Shown: positions 33,998-47,024, numbered from the stretch's first letter. The stretch is 64,000 bases of DNA from Cokeromyces recurvatus (GCF_025118155.1 NW_026251410.1:248001-312000); one strand, 5' to 3'. Numbers and translations are program-made. The notes: generated from the letters alone by a model not told the origin.

Positions 33998-35461
33998 ATG
34001 GCTAAAGGAAATGCAAAAAATGAAAAGCATAAGAAAAAAGGTAAACAGAAGAATTTATATTGTTGGTTATTTATTGATTAATTTCATTTAGAAAGAATTA
34101 CACGTAGGCAGAAAAGAGAACTTGAAGTAATTGAATTATTTCATTTTGAAGCTATTTCTATTATAGTTTTAACTTTTCAAATTGATAGAAATCATTGTCT
34201 AGTAATGATCCCGAAGATTTAGACGCTCAACTAAAGCAACTTGGTCTTTGTACAAAAAATATTACAGGTGATGGCAACTGTCTTTTTAGGTAAAAAAAAA
34301 AAAAAAAGCAACGTAAATTATAGTTTGCGATTGATACTTTTATCAAGATCTTTATCAGATCAATATTATGGACATGACGGTAATCATAAAGCAATTCGAC
34401 AAGAAATTTGTCAATATTTGAGAGAAAATGAAGAACTATACAAATTTTTTGTTGAAGATGATCAATCTTTTGAACATCACGTTGAATGTATGTCGCAAGA
34501 TGCTACTTTTGGTGGCAACATGGAATTGGCAGCTTTTGCAAAGTTAAAAAAAACTGACATTAAAGTATATCAGCCAGGATTAATGTAATTTGGTATTACA
34601 AAAGACTTGTAGTAATTCTAATTCTATACATTTTTTTTTCTTTGTATATAGTTATGTTATTAATGGCGTTGATGAAGAAGAGGATGATGATGAAGAAGAA
34701 AGACAGATTTTACATATTGCGTATGTATATAAATATGTATATATAGCAGGAGTTAAAAACTAAATATGCTTCATATTGTAGTTACCATAGCTGGGAACAT
34801 TATAGTTCAATTAGAAATATAGATGGACCATTTTCGGGACCACCTGAAATTCATGTAAGTAAAATAAACATATACGATAAACTGTACTTAAATATATAAC
34901 TAGGTTACAGAGAATAAAGTACAAAATGATGAACAACGAGATGAAACTACTGAAGATCAAGAAAATGAAGAAGAAGAAGAGCTTAATTCAAAAGAAAAAG
35001 TAGTGAAAAACGCATGCCCTGATGCCAATATTAGAAAAATACGCAGACTATTAATTAAATATAAAGGCAATCCTGATAAAGTGATTGATGCCTTATATGA
35101 AGAAAGTAAAACTAATAATAATAAAGAAGAAGAAAAAATAGGATCAAAAGAAAATGAAGAGGGGTATGATATTCATGAGAATAAGAAAGAAAGTGAAAAA
35201 GAACAAGACAATGAGATAGTAGAAGAAGATAAAAATATTACAATTATAGAGGATAAAGAGCTTTCACCATCAAATACAATAGTAAAAAAACCTTCTGCAG
35301 CTGAACGTAAAAGAGAAGCAAAAAAAAGACAAAAGGAAAAAAAGTTGCAGAAAGAGAGAGAAAAGGCAGCTCGTAAAGCAAAATATAAACAAGAAAAGAA
35401 CACAGACAATGACATAGCAACGAAGGCTATTGCCCAATCAATGAAAGAAATGTACATTTAA
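33998..35461 (+). CDS. OTU-domain deubiquitinase (OTUD3/OTUD6-like)
   Basis: Seven exons, 33998-34040, 34092-34126, 34189-34289, 34348-34584, 34652-34720, 34782-34854, 34904-35461, give 371 aa. The OTU catalytic site is clear: ITGDGNCLFR (Asp and nucleophile Cys, split by intron 3) and, near the end of the domain, AYHSWEHYSSI with the active-site His. FGGNMELAAFA is the conserved middle block. The N-terminus is very basic (KNEKHKKK). After the domain come an acidic tail and a UBA-like segment (ACPDANIRKIRRLLIKYKGN) recalling OTUD3, then a Lys/Glu-rich coil ending ...AIAQSMKEMYI. It removes ubiquitin from substrates, probably in the cytosol. Exons 1-2 are small and depend on splice-site choice. 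Confidence 0.92.
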
Positions 35462-36659
35462 AACTTCCTGCCTTGACTTTATATACCTATTTCAAATAAA
35501 AGAAAAAGCAATACGCATATTATAGAATAATAGAAGAAAAGCAATACGCAAATTATAGAATAATAGAAGAAAAGCAATACGCAAATTATAGAATAATAGA
35601 AGAAAAGCAATATGCATATTATAGAATAATAAAAGAAAGAAAAGAAAAGAAAAACGAAAAACTATTATATAAGCATTTAAAACAAATATACAAGTGACTC
35701 AGTATTCCAGTACAATTAACATGTGCTTAAATTTATAATTAATAAAATATTTATTTACCCGATTGAGTTTATAAGGTTAATATTGAAGAAAATAAAACAA
35801 GTAACAGCAGTAAGTTATGTCAACAACAATAAACAATGCCATAGAAAAGCTTATTTCTTACGCTATTATTTTTTCCTCTACACATATACTCAAAGAGAGA
35901 TTTTTTTTTTTTTCACTGCCTATTTTACTCTTTAATCCAGCTAAAACAAAGTTAATGTATTAAATAATATATTGCGCTTATTGAGTTTATTAAATGCTTG
36001 GTTTACAGCCAAAATAAATTTGACCGTTAACAACTTGAATTAATTTGACAAGATTTATGTACAATGTTTGTGATACTAACGTAATTCATTTCTTCTATAC
36101 ATTTGACATATTTAACTTAGCTTAGGGAGTACGACTTTTCTTTTTTTTTTTTTTTTTTCCAAAATAAAATCATATTGTGAAACAAAACATTGCTAGTATA
36201 ATATGTTCAATACTTATGCCTCGTGTTTAAATACCTGGAATTGATGACAAAAGTAATACCATCCATTCATATAAATATACTCTTAATAATTAGAATTAAT
36301 TTAACTTCAAAAAAAAAATGTTTGTCAGAGTAATAGTTGATCACTTGTATAATTTTACAAGAAATATCCTACCAAGTTCATTTATACATATAATCGTCTA
36401 TTTAGACAAACAATATATAAACGATAATGATAGGAATTCAATTTATATCAGGGGGAGAATCTCCTTTTATAATGCTTGAGCGAAGCATAGAAGGCTTATG
36501 GCATCTTGAACATGGCGTGACTATTGGTACCACTTGAATCATTATAAAAATAAGCATGTGTTCACAATATATAAAATGTCTTTTTTCTTTTCTTTTTTTC
36601 CTTTCCTTTCCTTTCCTTTTTTTTTCCTCCCTCGTTTTAGATACATTCAACATTATAAA
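35462..36659. other. Intergenic interval with minisatellite
   Basis: It includes the 33-bp minisatellite (listed separately) in the OTU 3' flank. The rest is AT-rich, with an 18-nt T run at about 36141-36158 and pyrimidine-rich DNA (CTTTCCTTTCCTTTCC) just before the WD40 gene start. A minus-strand frame at 36438-36540 contains CSRCHKPSMLRSS but has no supported gene around it. Confidence 0.5.
35501..35632 (+). repeat. Minisatellite, four copies of a 33-bp unit
   Basis: Units 35501-35533, 35534-35566, 35567-35599 and 35600-35632 share AGAAAAGCAATACGCAAATT then ATAGAATAATAG. Copies 2 and 3 are identical; copies 1 and 4 differ at two to four positions (CATATT for CAAATT; TATG for TACG). It starts 39 bp after the OTU stop codon and so probably lies in its 3' UTR. 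Confidence 0.95.
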
Positions 36660-38167
36660 ATGGAAGAGCATTTTCCTGTTAATCCCGGAAATGTTCCTCC
36701 ACCTTCACAATCAACTAATTTACTGATTCATCAACTTAATCATACAACATTTCAAACTTCGAAAAGACGCACTAATAAAAAGTCAAAGGAGACTATAACT
36801 TCAAAAGTAAAATAATATAACATTGTTAACTTATTCATGTTATGTAAATCATTTATCTTATAGTTAAAACTAGAGCGAATTTTGGGGCTAACAACCACAT
36901 CATCTAATATTTTAGCTACATCAAACGATTTGATAGCTTATGCAGCAGGTGCTGTTGTCGTTATCTATAATCATAAACGTAATAAACAAGTTGCATTTCT
37001 ATATCCTCCACCTATTTCTCAATCAACATTAACAAACAATACAAATAATGGGAACAGTAACATAATAAATACCACAGTGAATAACACGATTCAACAAATG
37101 AATATCCCTATCTCTACTATTGGAGGAAATATTACTACAAATAACATGTTAAACAATGAAATCATGATAGCATCACAAAATAAATCTAATAATCAGGATG
37201 AAAAAAAGTCTACTACACCAGCTAGCATTCGCGCAAAACCAATTAGTTGTTTAACTTTCTCTACTGATGGTCGTTATCTTGCTGCAGGAGAAGTAATGAT
37301 TTTATTAAATATACAAATACAAAGCTTAATTCATCTCCTTTTCTTATAAGGTCATCAACCTTCTTCTTTTTTTTTTTCTTTCTCTTTTATAATGTATTTA
37401 AACTTAGATGGGTCATCAACCTCGAATTTTTATCTGGGATGTAAAAGAAAAAAATTTAATTAGAGAGTTCAGATCACACAAGTTCGGTGTCCTTACTTTG
37501 GCATTTTCTCCGAACAAACGATATTTAGTTTCAATTGGTTTCCAGGTAACTAATTTATTTTGATTTGCCTATTATACAACTAATATATGTGTATATATAA
37601 AAAAAAGCATGATGGTTATTTATACGTTTGGGATTGGAAAAAAGGTACAAAAATAGCCGGTAATAAGGTCACAAGTCGGGTCAATGCTGTATCATTTTCT
37701 CAAGATGGATCCTATTTTGTCACTGCTGGATTAAGACACGTTAAATTTTGGTATTTAAATAAGTCCTCAAAGGTAAATCAATATGAAAAAAATACGTTAG
37801 CATTTTTTTTTTAAAAAAAAACATTATTGTTTATAGGGAAACATATCATCAAGAGAAACCCAAGTATTGGATGGTAGATCAGGAATATTAGGTGTTTTAC
37901 GTGATGGAAATTTTGTTAATGTTACCTGTGATAAATCAAGTAATACAGGTTACACTTACTTTATCACTGACACTGGTATTCTGTGTACCTTCAAAGAAGG
38001 AAGAGTATTGGATAAATGGGTTGATCTTCAGGTGGAGTATTAACAAAATCTAATCCTTATTTTTTTTTTATCTCATACATATTTTATATAGGTTAAAAGT
38101 GCTTACTCAATTGCTATATCAGAGAATTATATCATATGTTCTTGCTCAGAAGGAATTGTTCGGTATT

Positions 38168-38206
<39 letters not shown>

Positions 38207-40899
38207 CATTAATTTATATTGATATTTAAATAGTCTATTTGAGCCTGTTACGCTAAAATATGTAGGTATACTACCAAAGCCTCATCCTTTAGGTATTGAT
38301 ATTAGTTCAATTACATCACCAGAAATGATTATGCGCACAGAGGCAGTAACTCATTATTATCCTGATGCTCTTGCTATGGCCTATGATGATTATAAAGTGA
38401 TTATTACCTATTCAGACAGAAGTCTTTATGTTTGGGATATACATGATTTAGAAAAAATTGGGAAATACAGAAGTTTTATATTTCATAGTGATTGTGTATG
38501 GGGTGTAGAGGTAGTTAAGAAGAAAAAAAAAAAAAAAGGAGAATCGGAATCACGTTAATCCTGAAAGCTTATTATTTTGCCATTATTTATTTATTTAGGC
38601 TTATCCTAGAACTGAGTCGTCTGAAGAAATCCTTCAAAATTCTTTTGCCACATTTTCAGCTGATGGAACAATTCGTTTTTGGAATCTTGATAATTTTGTT
38701 CATACCACTTCATCCACTTCATCCACATTACCATCAGCAGAGAATCTTACTCAGCCTATTTCCTCTAATAGTAGCACCAGTACAAATACAACAAATTCGC
38801 AACGAAGAAACATTTATTCTAGGGAGTTAATTAAGATGCTTTATGTTGATCCAGATGCTGCTGAATTTGCTAAACTAAAAGGGGATATCGGTATGATAAT
38901 AATTTCGATAAGTAAGCTTACAGTATATAGGATATAAATATGAACTATTCTTTCTGTATAGATTTTACTGCTGAGGATCAATGCCCTGATTTTGGTATTC
39001 GATCATTAAAAATAAGTTCTGATGGTCAACTGATGGCAAGTGGAGATCGAAATGGCAATTTGAGAGTATATAATATGAATAATTGGGAAATACTCACTTA
39101 TTTAGAAGCCCATGATTCTGAAATTTTATCTATTGATATAACGACATCAAAAGAAAAAGGTACTCCAAATTTATTCTACGGAAAAGATATCATTTTATTT
39201 ATTTATTTGTTAGATGCTCCAAATTTAATTGCTACCGCAAGCAGAGATCGACTACTGCACATTTTCGATATTAAATCCAACTTTCAAATCGTTCAAAGCC
39301 TAGACGATCATTCATCTTCTATTACAGCAGTCAAGTTTTCGAAGGATGCAACCAAACTAATTAGTTGTAGTGCGGATAAAAGCATCATTTTCCGTCATTG
39401 TACAAATCCTCCCCTCACGACGAATAGCGATCTGAACACTATACCACAACCTTATTCAACTTATCATAATTATTCCGGAAGGAGTACGGTATTTGATATG
39501 GCTTTAGATATCAATGGAAAGCATCTGGCTGCTGTCACAGGAGAACGTAAATTGTATGCCTTGAGTCTGGATTCTGGTAAACCGTTTCGGGTTTGTAAAC
39601 CGGAAACAGCAGAGGAAATTTTGATTGGCAAAGTATCAGAAAACTCAGGTGGTAGTCTGATCAACATTGACCTCGACCCATTTTCAGGAACATTCGCAGT
39701 TACGAGTGGATCTGATCGTTGCATTCGATTATTTGACTTGGTCAACAATACTTGCATCGAAAAGGTGTGTGCTCATGCAGAACTCATTACAGGGGTTAAA
39801 TTTATTTATGCTCCTGTTAATCATGATACCACGGGGCAAGATGATTTGCGAGTTGTCAGTACCTGTTCAGATAGTACAATTTTCATTTGGAGGGTAAGTT
39901 GTGAGATCGTTGCGAAGATGCGCGCTAGAGGAGCTGAACGTGATTTAAAATCGAGACAAAGGAATTGTGTAGTGGATGAAGACGCTATGGATCATATTAT
40001 AAATAAGCAAATGATATCACCATCTGGTGGTATTCCTTCAGTTCATAAAAATAAAAGACTTGGACGTATATCGATAACTACAAACACTATTTGTCCTTCA
40101 GCTAGTCTATCTCAAATGGTTCGTCAGGGGGATCGTAATACGTTCTCTACCATGTCCCCAGCAGAGCATAAATATGATGAATTGTATAAAAAAATTGCTT
40201 CTGGGTCTCGTAAAAAAAAGCTAGTAGAGATTGACGGTAATGATGATGATGATGATGATAATGATACACCTTCTTCTAATAATAATAATAATAATATAAT
40301 ATCCGTGAACGATGTTCGTCAAACAGAGAACAATAGTAATACAGACTCTTCTACTCATCTCATCAATAATAATAAATTCTTTAATAAGCCATTGTCTTTT
40401 AAAAAGGAGAACCGAATGTCTAATACACAAACAACATTACTAGATAATAATGGCAGGAAATCACCACCAGATAATAGGTCAGGAAGATTAGATCGACTCT
40501 ATAATGGTCTCCCCACAAGTAATAGTCCTCGAGAAAGAACGTTGAACCAAGTCAGTCATCTATCTCTTCAACAACGTCTTCAACAATCTTCAGGACCCAG
40601 TATAATAACAGGAAGAGTGAAAAGCAATCGTATCTTAAGACACGCTCTATCTAGAGATGCAATCATAAAGAAGGAACAACCTGAGTTGTTCAAAAGGCCC
40701 TCTACTACTGTATATAAACAAGAGCCTATTCTAAATGATAGCCATGTTGTTAATAGTAACCTACCCGTTGTTAAAAGTGAGAAACGAAGAGTAAGTGCCC
40801 CTCAAATTGAAGTTTCAACTCTTGATGACCAAGATACTTGCGAAGAAGAAGAAGAAGTGACAAACACAGATCATACTACTTCTAAAAGCTTCATTGAAG

Positions 40900-40951
<52 letters not shown>

Positions 40952-42128
40952 TACTAACAATTATCAAAATATAAAAGAAGGATCTGATAGTGATACTGAC
41001 TTTGATACAAGTAAAGATGGAGAAGAAGAGAAAGAGGATGATGATGATAATGAAGAAGAAATTATTTTTACACCTGAGCAAGACAAAATGATTAAGCCAT
41101 TTGAAGTATCGTTACATGAAGGAATTTCTTCTTCAACGGGTGATGAAGAAGAGCAACATGCTTCTGCTTTATTAGATAATGAAGCAAATGGTACATCAAA
41201 CAATGATGAAGAAGGATCAAACAGTGAAGATAATATAGATGATGTAATCAATCGTAATATCGTAGCTCGTGAACCACCACCGATTTCAATATCTCTGAGT
41301 CGAACTCAAAGTTATGCATCTATAAATAAGAGTAGACGTCGACATACAATCCTATTTGATTGTCATAAAAATGACCAACAATTACATGATTCACCTTCTT
41401 CCTCTTCCTCTTCTCCTCTATATAAGAAGAATGGGGGGTATGAACGATCTCCTATTGACGATGAAGCCTTTTCGCTATCGAACAATACACTTAAAGAAAT
41501 TCAAAAGAAAATGCAAAGGGCGTCAAAAAGACAAAGTGTTACATCACGTTTCTTGTCTTCACTTGGAGGAGGAGTGATGATCAAGTCAGTAGATGAACGT
41601 TTATCTCCGAATCAACAAAGACCCTCTTTGAATTATGTATTAAATTCATTTCAAGAATTATCTCCTAAAAGGGATGCTTTATCGCTGCCATTAGACGACG
41701 ACGATTCTTTGATTCAAAAGCTAAAAACAACCAGTATAGACGAGACGAAACAAGCAAAAGATGAATCCAGCCATCACGAGCAACAACTGTCCTCGAAGAA
41801 ACAAATTGGTGATGATGATAATGATGATGATGAATCAGATAATAAATTAGAAGGTGCACTTGCTAATCTTGACAGTGCTTTTATATTATTAGAAAATGTT
41901 TTACAGGTCTATTCTCTATCAAAGAAGAACAATACTACTGAAGTGGCGGCCAAGATAGAGACCAAATTAAATAACATTGTTGATAAAATAACACAGTCTT
42001 TACAGCAAGAGCCAAAAACAAAAGAGAATCCTACATTGGCATCTGAAACAGCATTACTGCTTGAAAAATATTCTAATTTACTAGTAAACATGGTAGAAAA
42101 TAAGTTGAACGACAAAACCACGTTATAG
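36660..42128 (+). CDS. WD40-repeat scaffold protein, WDR62/MAPKBP1-like
   Basis: Eleven exons, 36660-36806, 36864-37292, 37408-37545, 37608-37772, 37837-38031, 38092-38162, 38234-38510, 38599-38890, 38962-39159, 39214-40899, 40978-42128, give 1582 aa. The first ~770 residues form a double beta-propeller: [13 protein letters not shown] opening, repeated ...[60 protein letters not shown] and STIFIWRV strands, each after GH/SD-type turns. The ordering, including the opening N-terminal block, follows WDR62/MAPKBP1. The remaining ~800 residues are disordered, with Asp/Glu, Asn and Ser runs, and a C-terminal helical region (about the last 80 residues) resembles the dimerisation coil of WDR62. In animals these proteins scaffold JNK signalling at spindle poles; the fungal role is open. 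Introns 9 (54 nt) and 10 (78 nt) are multiples of three without stops. Confidence 0.88.
40901..40949 (+). repeat. (ATT)n microsatellite in intron 10 of the WD40 gene
   Basis: About 16 ATT units follow the donor GAAG|GTATT. Branch-site-like ACTAAC and acceptor AAAAG lie just after. If the intron were retained it would encode a long Ile run. Confidence 0.9.
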
Positions 42129-42236
42129 CTTCTTACACAATCCCCCTCCCCCTTTTTTTTTTGTCAAACAGAGAAAAAAAAAAAAAAAAAACTGTCACAA
42201 ATAGAGATTAAATTTTAATTTTAAATGCTGAAAGAA

Positions 42237-42238
<2 letters not shown>

Positions 42239-42281
<43 letters not shown>
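42239..42281 (+). repeat. 43-nt poly(T) tract before the GCP5 start codon
   Basis: Uninterrupted T run ending 20 bp before the ATG at 42302, in the 174-bp space between the WD40 gene stop and the GCP5 start. Confidence 0.97.
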
Positions 42282-42284
<3 letters not shown>

Positions 42285-42301
42285 ACTGTTGTTGTAAAAT
42301 A

Positions 42302-43004
42302 ATGAGTTTTATGAATGAGGATGAATTATTAGGAAAACTTGTGCATAAAATTACTGGTTTACAAGTAAATGAAAACATTTTCGCTTTTACGCTTTATGTT
42401 TAATATTGTATTAGTTTTATTCTCATTCTTGGAAGAAAGCATTTGAAAAAGCTAAATACACCATTCATTATGCAAAATGTACAAATACAAATGAAACTGA
42501 TGTTAATGACCGATATAAAGGGTAAAGATCGTCATGAAAATAAATAAATTGTACATAATTTATTTAACGTCTACATGCAGGCTTGTAGAAAAATTTAGCA
42601 TAAAAGGTCATGAGGAATTCTCACAGGCGTTAAAGCAATATAAGTTCAAGTATTTAGAAGACTCGAGGCCAATAGTAGTTGAAGAAGAAATAAACGTAAA
42701 CATATTTTTATATAAAAAAAAATAAAATAGAATATGAGCTAACATTTTCCTTTAGCAAACCATTTTAAAATATGATATGTTGCAATTAATATTGTCTTTA
42801 TCTTCATCAACAAATCAAAACTATAAATATATTCCAGCCTTAAATGATACCTTTACAAAGGGAACTAGTTTAACATGGCAAGATATTATTAAAGAAGATC
42901 CTCCACAAGGGGATCATTGGCAGACTTGGCCAGCTGATTCATCTACTGAAGATGATGATGTGAGTGATGATAATGAAAGTGACTCCATTCATTCAGAATT
43001 AGAG

Positions 43005-43040
<36 letters not shown>

Positions 43041-45583
43041 CGATTGAATAATAAGCTAGAAAACTTTCAGTTTAATTTTTTGAGTAGTATGAAGATTGAT
43101 GAAAGAGAGGGTCGAGAGGGAATTTATTATTTGAAAGCAGAGCAATATTGGAATAAAAAATTCAATTTACCAATTCAAGATTCAACGAGTGGAAGCATAT
43201 TACAAAATTCCTACCAGTTAAGTAATGAGTTGGGAAAGCTGTTATATAATGAAGAAGAGCGACAAAAATTAAAGACGATTACTGAAGCGGGAGTTATAAG
43301 AGAAATATTGGCACTATTAAGAGGAGATAGTAGTGTTTTATTTAAATATGAAAATGAAAGATTCAAGGTAAACTTAGAAATTAGAATTAAATATGACAAT
43401 TTGATCCTTATTTCTATTTGAAGTTAGAAGATATTTACCTTGTACAACACTTGAGTCGAAATGCATTAAACAATTTACTTGACGAATTTTGCATATTTGG
43501 AAATATATTATTAGATCTTAGAAAAACAATAAGAGAGATAATTAAAAGCAAAACATACGGACAAACAAGTCAAGCATTTGCTGAATCTATCTATAAATCA
43601 CTATTAGATTTGAATAGCTTTATTGCTACCTTGGAAGCTAATTCTAGTTTTATTACAAAGGATACTTCACAAACAATTTCAATTCTCAAACTTCGTAATA
43701 CACTTGATTCCTCTATTTATTATTTTAAGACTCTACATGGTATTCTAATGAATGCACCCTATGAGAAGAATAATGCACTTTTATTGGGTTCTTACTTTAT
43801 AACAGTACTCTACAATTTTATTTTAATATCACAATCCTCTGGGCAACTTACACTCTATAATTCCTTAGTAAATCTATTGAAGGACACACTTGTACCTTAT
43901 GGAAAATGGATGGACGATTGGATATTTTATGGCTCACTTGAAGGTGATCGTTATAAAGAATTTTATGTAGCAAGAAAGGATAATGTCAACTTGTATGACT
44001 TTGACTTTTGGAAAAAAGGATTTGAAATAAAAGCAGTTTATCAAGATAATAATCGATATACTTGTCCTTTGTTTGATCCTCTCTTTATGGACCGTATTTT
44101 TTTACTGGGAAAGCAGTTCATCTTTTATCGTATATTGAAAAGACATCGTTCTTGGTATCGAAGGGCTCAATCTATAGCACATTTAATAATCGTGTATTGG
44201 AGCAGTTAACCAAATCTACGTCAAGTAAACAAAATATAAGCGAGCCTCCGTCACCAACACCTTTTGGATCTCAACAAACGACTACGATTACATCCATTTT
44301 ATTCCCGTTATTAACGAAAAAGGATCAAGAGAATCAAATACAATCGATGATAAATAATGGACCATTGTTGTTTGATCAACATTTTAAGTATCTTTTAGAT
44401 ACATGTTACCTTGAAGATCCTTATATTAATACAGCAGATACCTTGAACAATGTCCTTCACGAAAAATGTGAGTTGAAGCAGCAATTGAAGACATTAGCTT
44501 CTGTCTATTTGATGTTGGAGAATGATTTAATGCATTCATTTTGTGAAGCGCTATTTTTACAGATAGATAATAACGAACTATGGCTAGATCCACGTTTATT
44601 AAATAGCACGTTTATAAATGTGTGCAAAGCAAATAAATATGATGAATTTGCACAGATTACAGTAAAGGAAAATAACGTGAATCATTCTACTCTATCATCT
44701 TATCTTGAACTTATTGAATTTAAAGTGAAGGTATTGTAATCCTCGTATTAGAGCAATTCTTATCTTTTTATTTTATTTATTTTACTCTTTACCTTATAGA
44801 TACCATGGCCATTGAATAATTTTATTCAAATAGAGCATATACCAAGTTACTCTAAAATTCAAAAATTTCTATTTCGATTGAAACGAGCAAAATATGTTAT
44901 GGAAAAAAAGACACTTGGACGAAATAAGAAAATAGTGTATTCAGACGAAAAGCAATTTTACTCGATTCGTATGAAATTATTATGGTTTATTAATGTCTTT
45001 TGGAGATATATGATGACGACTGTAAAGTATATAAATATGTATATATAAATGATATCAAGCTAATAATAAAAGTTAAATTAGATTCTTCATGCTGAAACAA
45101 TTCATTTCCGTAACGAGTTATCTCTATCAAAGGACGCAGATGAAATTGCAGCTGTACATGCTTTATATATACGTCATATTATGGATCGATGCTTATTAAA
45201 TGATAAGGTATATATATATAAAGATGGATTACAGCTTAGAAATAAAAACACTAAACATTTAATTGGCTAATAGACAAATGTGATTAAGAAGTCTATCATT
45301 AAAGTTTTGGATATGGCAGAGCTTATGAAAGATATATTTGTAGAATATATGCAAACAGATAATAATAAAGCTGATAAGGAACGATTCAAGGCTTCAATGA
45401 ATTCCATTGAATATGAATTTAAAAGATCCAATGATTTTATATCTAGAAGTCTAATGATTATGGGCAAAAAAGGTGGATTTCCATGGTGTAAGTATAAAAT
45501 ATGTATTTTAATATACTGTAATCATATTCAAACTAATCCGGCTTATAGTTGAGCATTTAGCATCAAGTCTTTCTATTCAATAA
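42302..45583 (+). CDS. Gamma-tubulin complex component 5 (GCP5)-like, with one frameshift
   Basis: Nine exons, 42302-42364, 42415-42521, 42581-42695, 42756-43367, 43424-44730, 44800-45021, 45082-45207, 45274-45487, 45549-45583, give about 933 aa once one base is restored. The N-terminal GCP5 hallmark TLTWxDIxxEDPxxGxHW is visible (SLTWQDIIKEDPPQGDHW). It is followed by a Q11 tract, then the grip1 N-domain (EAGVIREILALLRGDSS) and the grip2 C-domain (KIPWPLNNF, LFRLKRAKYVM). Exon 7 carries IHFRNEL...LYIRHIMDRCLL and the end is PWFEHLASSL. Frame is lost at a T7 run, 44097-44103: eight Ts would give a continuous IFFTGKAVHLLSYI. This may be a sequencing error or a real mutation. The protein would help build the gamma-tubulin ring complex that nucleates microtubules at spindle poles. 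Confidence 0.88.
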
Positions 45584-45924
45584 TCAAATTGAGTATTATA
45601 TACCGTCAATTACGCTATATTGTATACCGTATATTCTCTAGTTAATTTATATAAATTGTAGGGGGGGGGAAGGGAGTGATGGACATGATATAATCAAACT
45701 GGGGCTAATGATTCAATAAACTTGTTATTGAATTTAACATAAAATAAAATAAAATAAAGATGCCTAATAAAGTAAAGCCAATTTATATTTAAGGTTCAAA
45801 TTTCTTTAGCCAATCGGGCAATTTGCATATAAAGAAAAACTAAAAATTATAAATAACGTGCCTTTTTTTTTTTTTTTTTTTTTTTTCTTTCTTTTTTCTT
45901 TTATTACTATTAAAAATATACATC
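45584..45924. promoter_or_regulatory. Short intergenic region, probable promoter of the polyol dehydrogenase
   Basis: It contains a G9 run at about 45661, AAAATAAAATAAAATAAA at about 45740, and a 24-nt T run at 45863-45886 followed by a C/T-rich stretch ending 25 bp before the ATG. No coding signal. Confidence 0.5.
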
Positions 45925-47024
45925 ATGATGAGCACTTCAACAAAGAAGATGACAGTTGCCAGTTGGCAAAAGATAGGGGCTATAGACTTGATAACAAAAG
46001 ATGTTCCTATTGTTAAACCAGGAGAAATATTAGTAAAAGTCGCAGCATCTGGCATTTGTGGTAAGAAAAAAAAAGAAAAAAAACCCCAAGATTTCAAGTA
46101 GGAGAATGTATTAACAAGATAATTTAAGGTACTGACTTACATATTAGTCGTGGAGAGACACCTCATGCATCTAAAAAAGTTGTTATTGGGCATGAATTTT
46201 CAGGTTATGTAGAAGAAATTCATCCTGAAACAAGGACGCCTATTCAAGTAGGCGATTTAGTTGCTGTTGATCCTAATATTCCTTGTCAACAATGTACCTT
46301 TTGTCGTAATGATAAATACCATTTATGTATCGATCTTTTCTGTATTGGTGTCACGATAGACGGTGGCATGTCAAGGTATGTTTCTATACCAGCTCGTGCT
46401 GCTATAACGATACCGAAGCATATTTCACCTGAGGTAGCCGCCTTAGCAGAGCCTCTTTCCTGTGTCGTACACGGAGTAGACCAAGGTAAGATTAAGACTG
46501 GCGACCAAGTGCTTGTGATTGGTTCTGGACCTATTGGTCTCATGACGATCGCTCTTGCTTCACTCCATGGCGGTCATGTTACGGTTATAGAGCCAAATGA
46601 AATGAGACGACAAGAGGCTTTAAGTTTTGGTGCTTCAGATGTATATGCACCCGGTCATCTTCCTGCTGTCGATGGTGCAGCGGGTGAAGGATATGATGTT
46701 GTTTTTGAATGTGTGGGTCGCCCGAATACATGTGAGGATGCAGTCAATTATGCAAAAGCTGGAGGAACTATAGTTTGGATTGGAGTTAATAAGGTAGAGG
46801 ATCGCGTTCCTATTTCACCTTTTGATATCTATCGAAAGGAATTGACGATTACGTCTACTTATACCAATCCCTTTGGTATTGATCGTGCAGTTAAAATTTT
46901 GGGATCAGGTAAAGTAGATTGGAATAGATTGATTTCACACACTTTCAAGATAAGTGAGTTTGATGAAGCGTGGCAAGTCTTTTTGAAAGGTACAGGCTTA
47001 AAGATCATTATCAAGCCAGAATAA
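45925..47024 (+). CDS. Zinc-dependent polyol dehydrogenase (sorbitol/L-iditol dehydrogenase-like)
   Basis: Two exons, 45925-46060 and 46129-47024, give 343 aa. MDR zinc-enzyme residues are present: catalytic Cys in ASGICGTD (codon split by the intron), GHEFSG with catalytic His-Glu, and the structural-zinc set PCQQCTFCRNDKYHLC with four Cys. The Rossmann loop is VIGSGPIGL, followed by EPNEMRR, where a Glu after the second strand favours NAD+ over NADP+. Length suits the sorbitol/xylitol/arabinitol dehydrogenase group, oxidising polyols to ketoses in the cytosol. The exact sugar cannot be read from sequence. Two adjacent ATGs (45925 and 45928) could start translation. It converges on the HEI10-like gene 110 bp downstream. 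Confidence 0.93.

Noticed and set aside
36438..36671. Minus-strand frame with CSRCHKPSMLRSS
   Set aside because: The CxxC-like end is suggestive, but the upstream part is Lys/Glu low complexity from a pyrimidine tract, and no further exon or start could be supported.
39895..39918. 24-nt intron GTAAGT...AAG in the WD40 gene
   Set aside because: Too short to splice, and the translated sequence continues the last propeller strand.
40815..41081. Minus-strand frame with poly-Asn
   Set aside because: Shadow of the ATT microsatellite in the WD40 gene.
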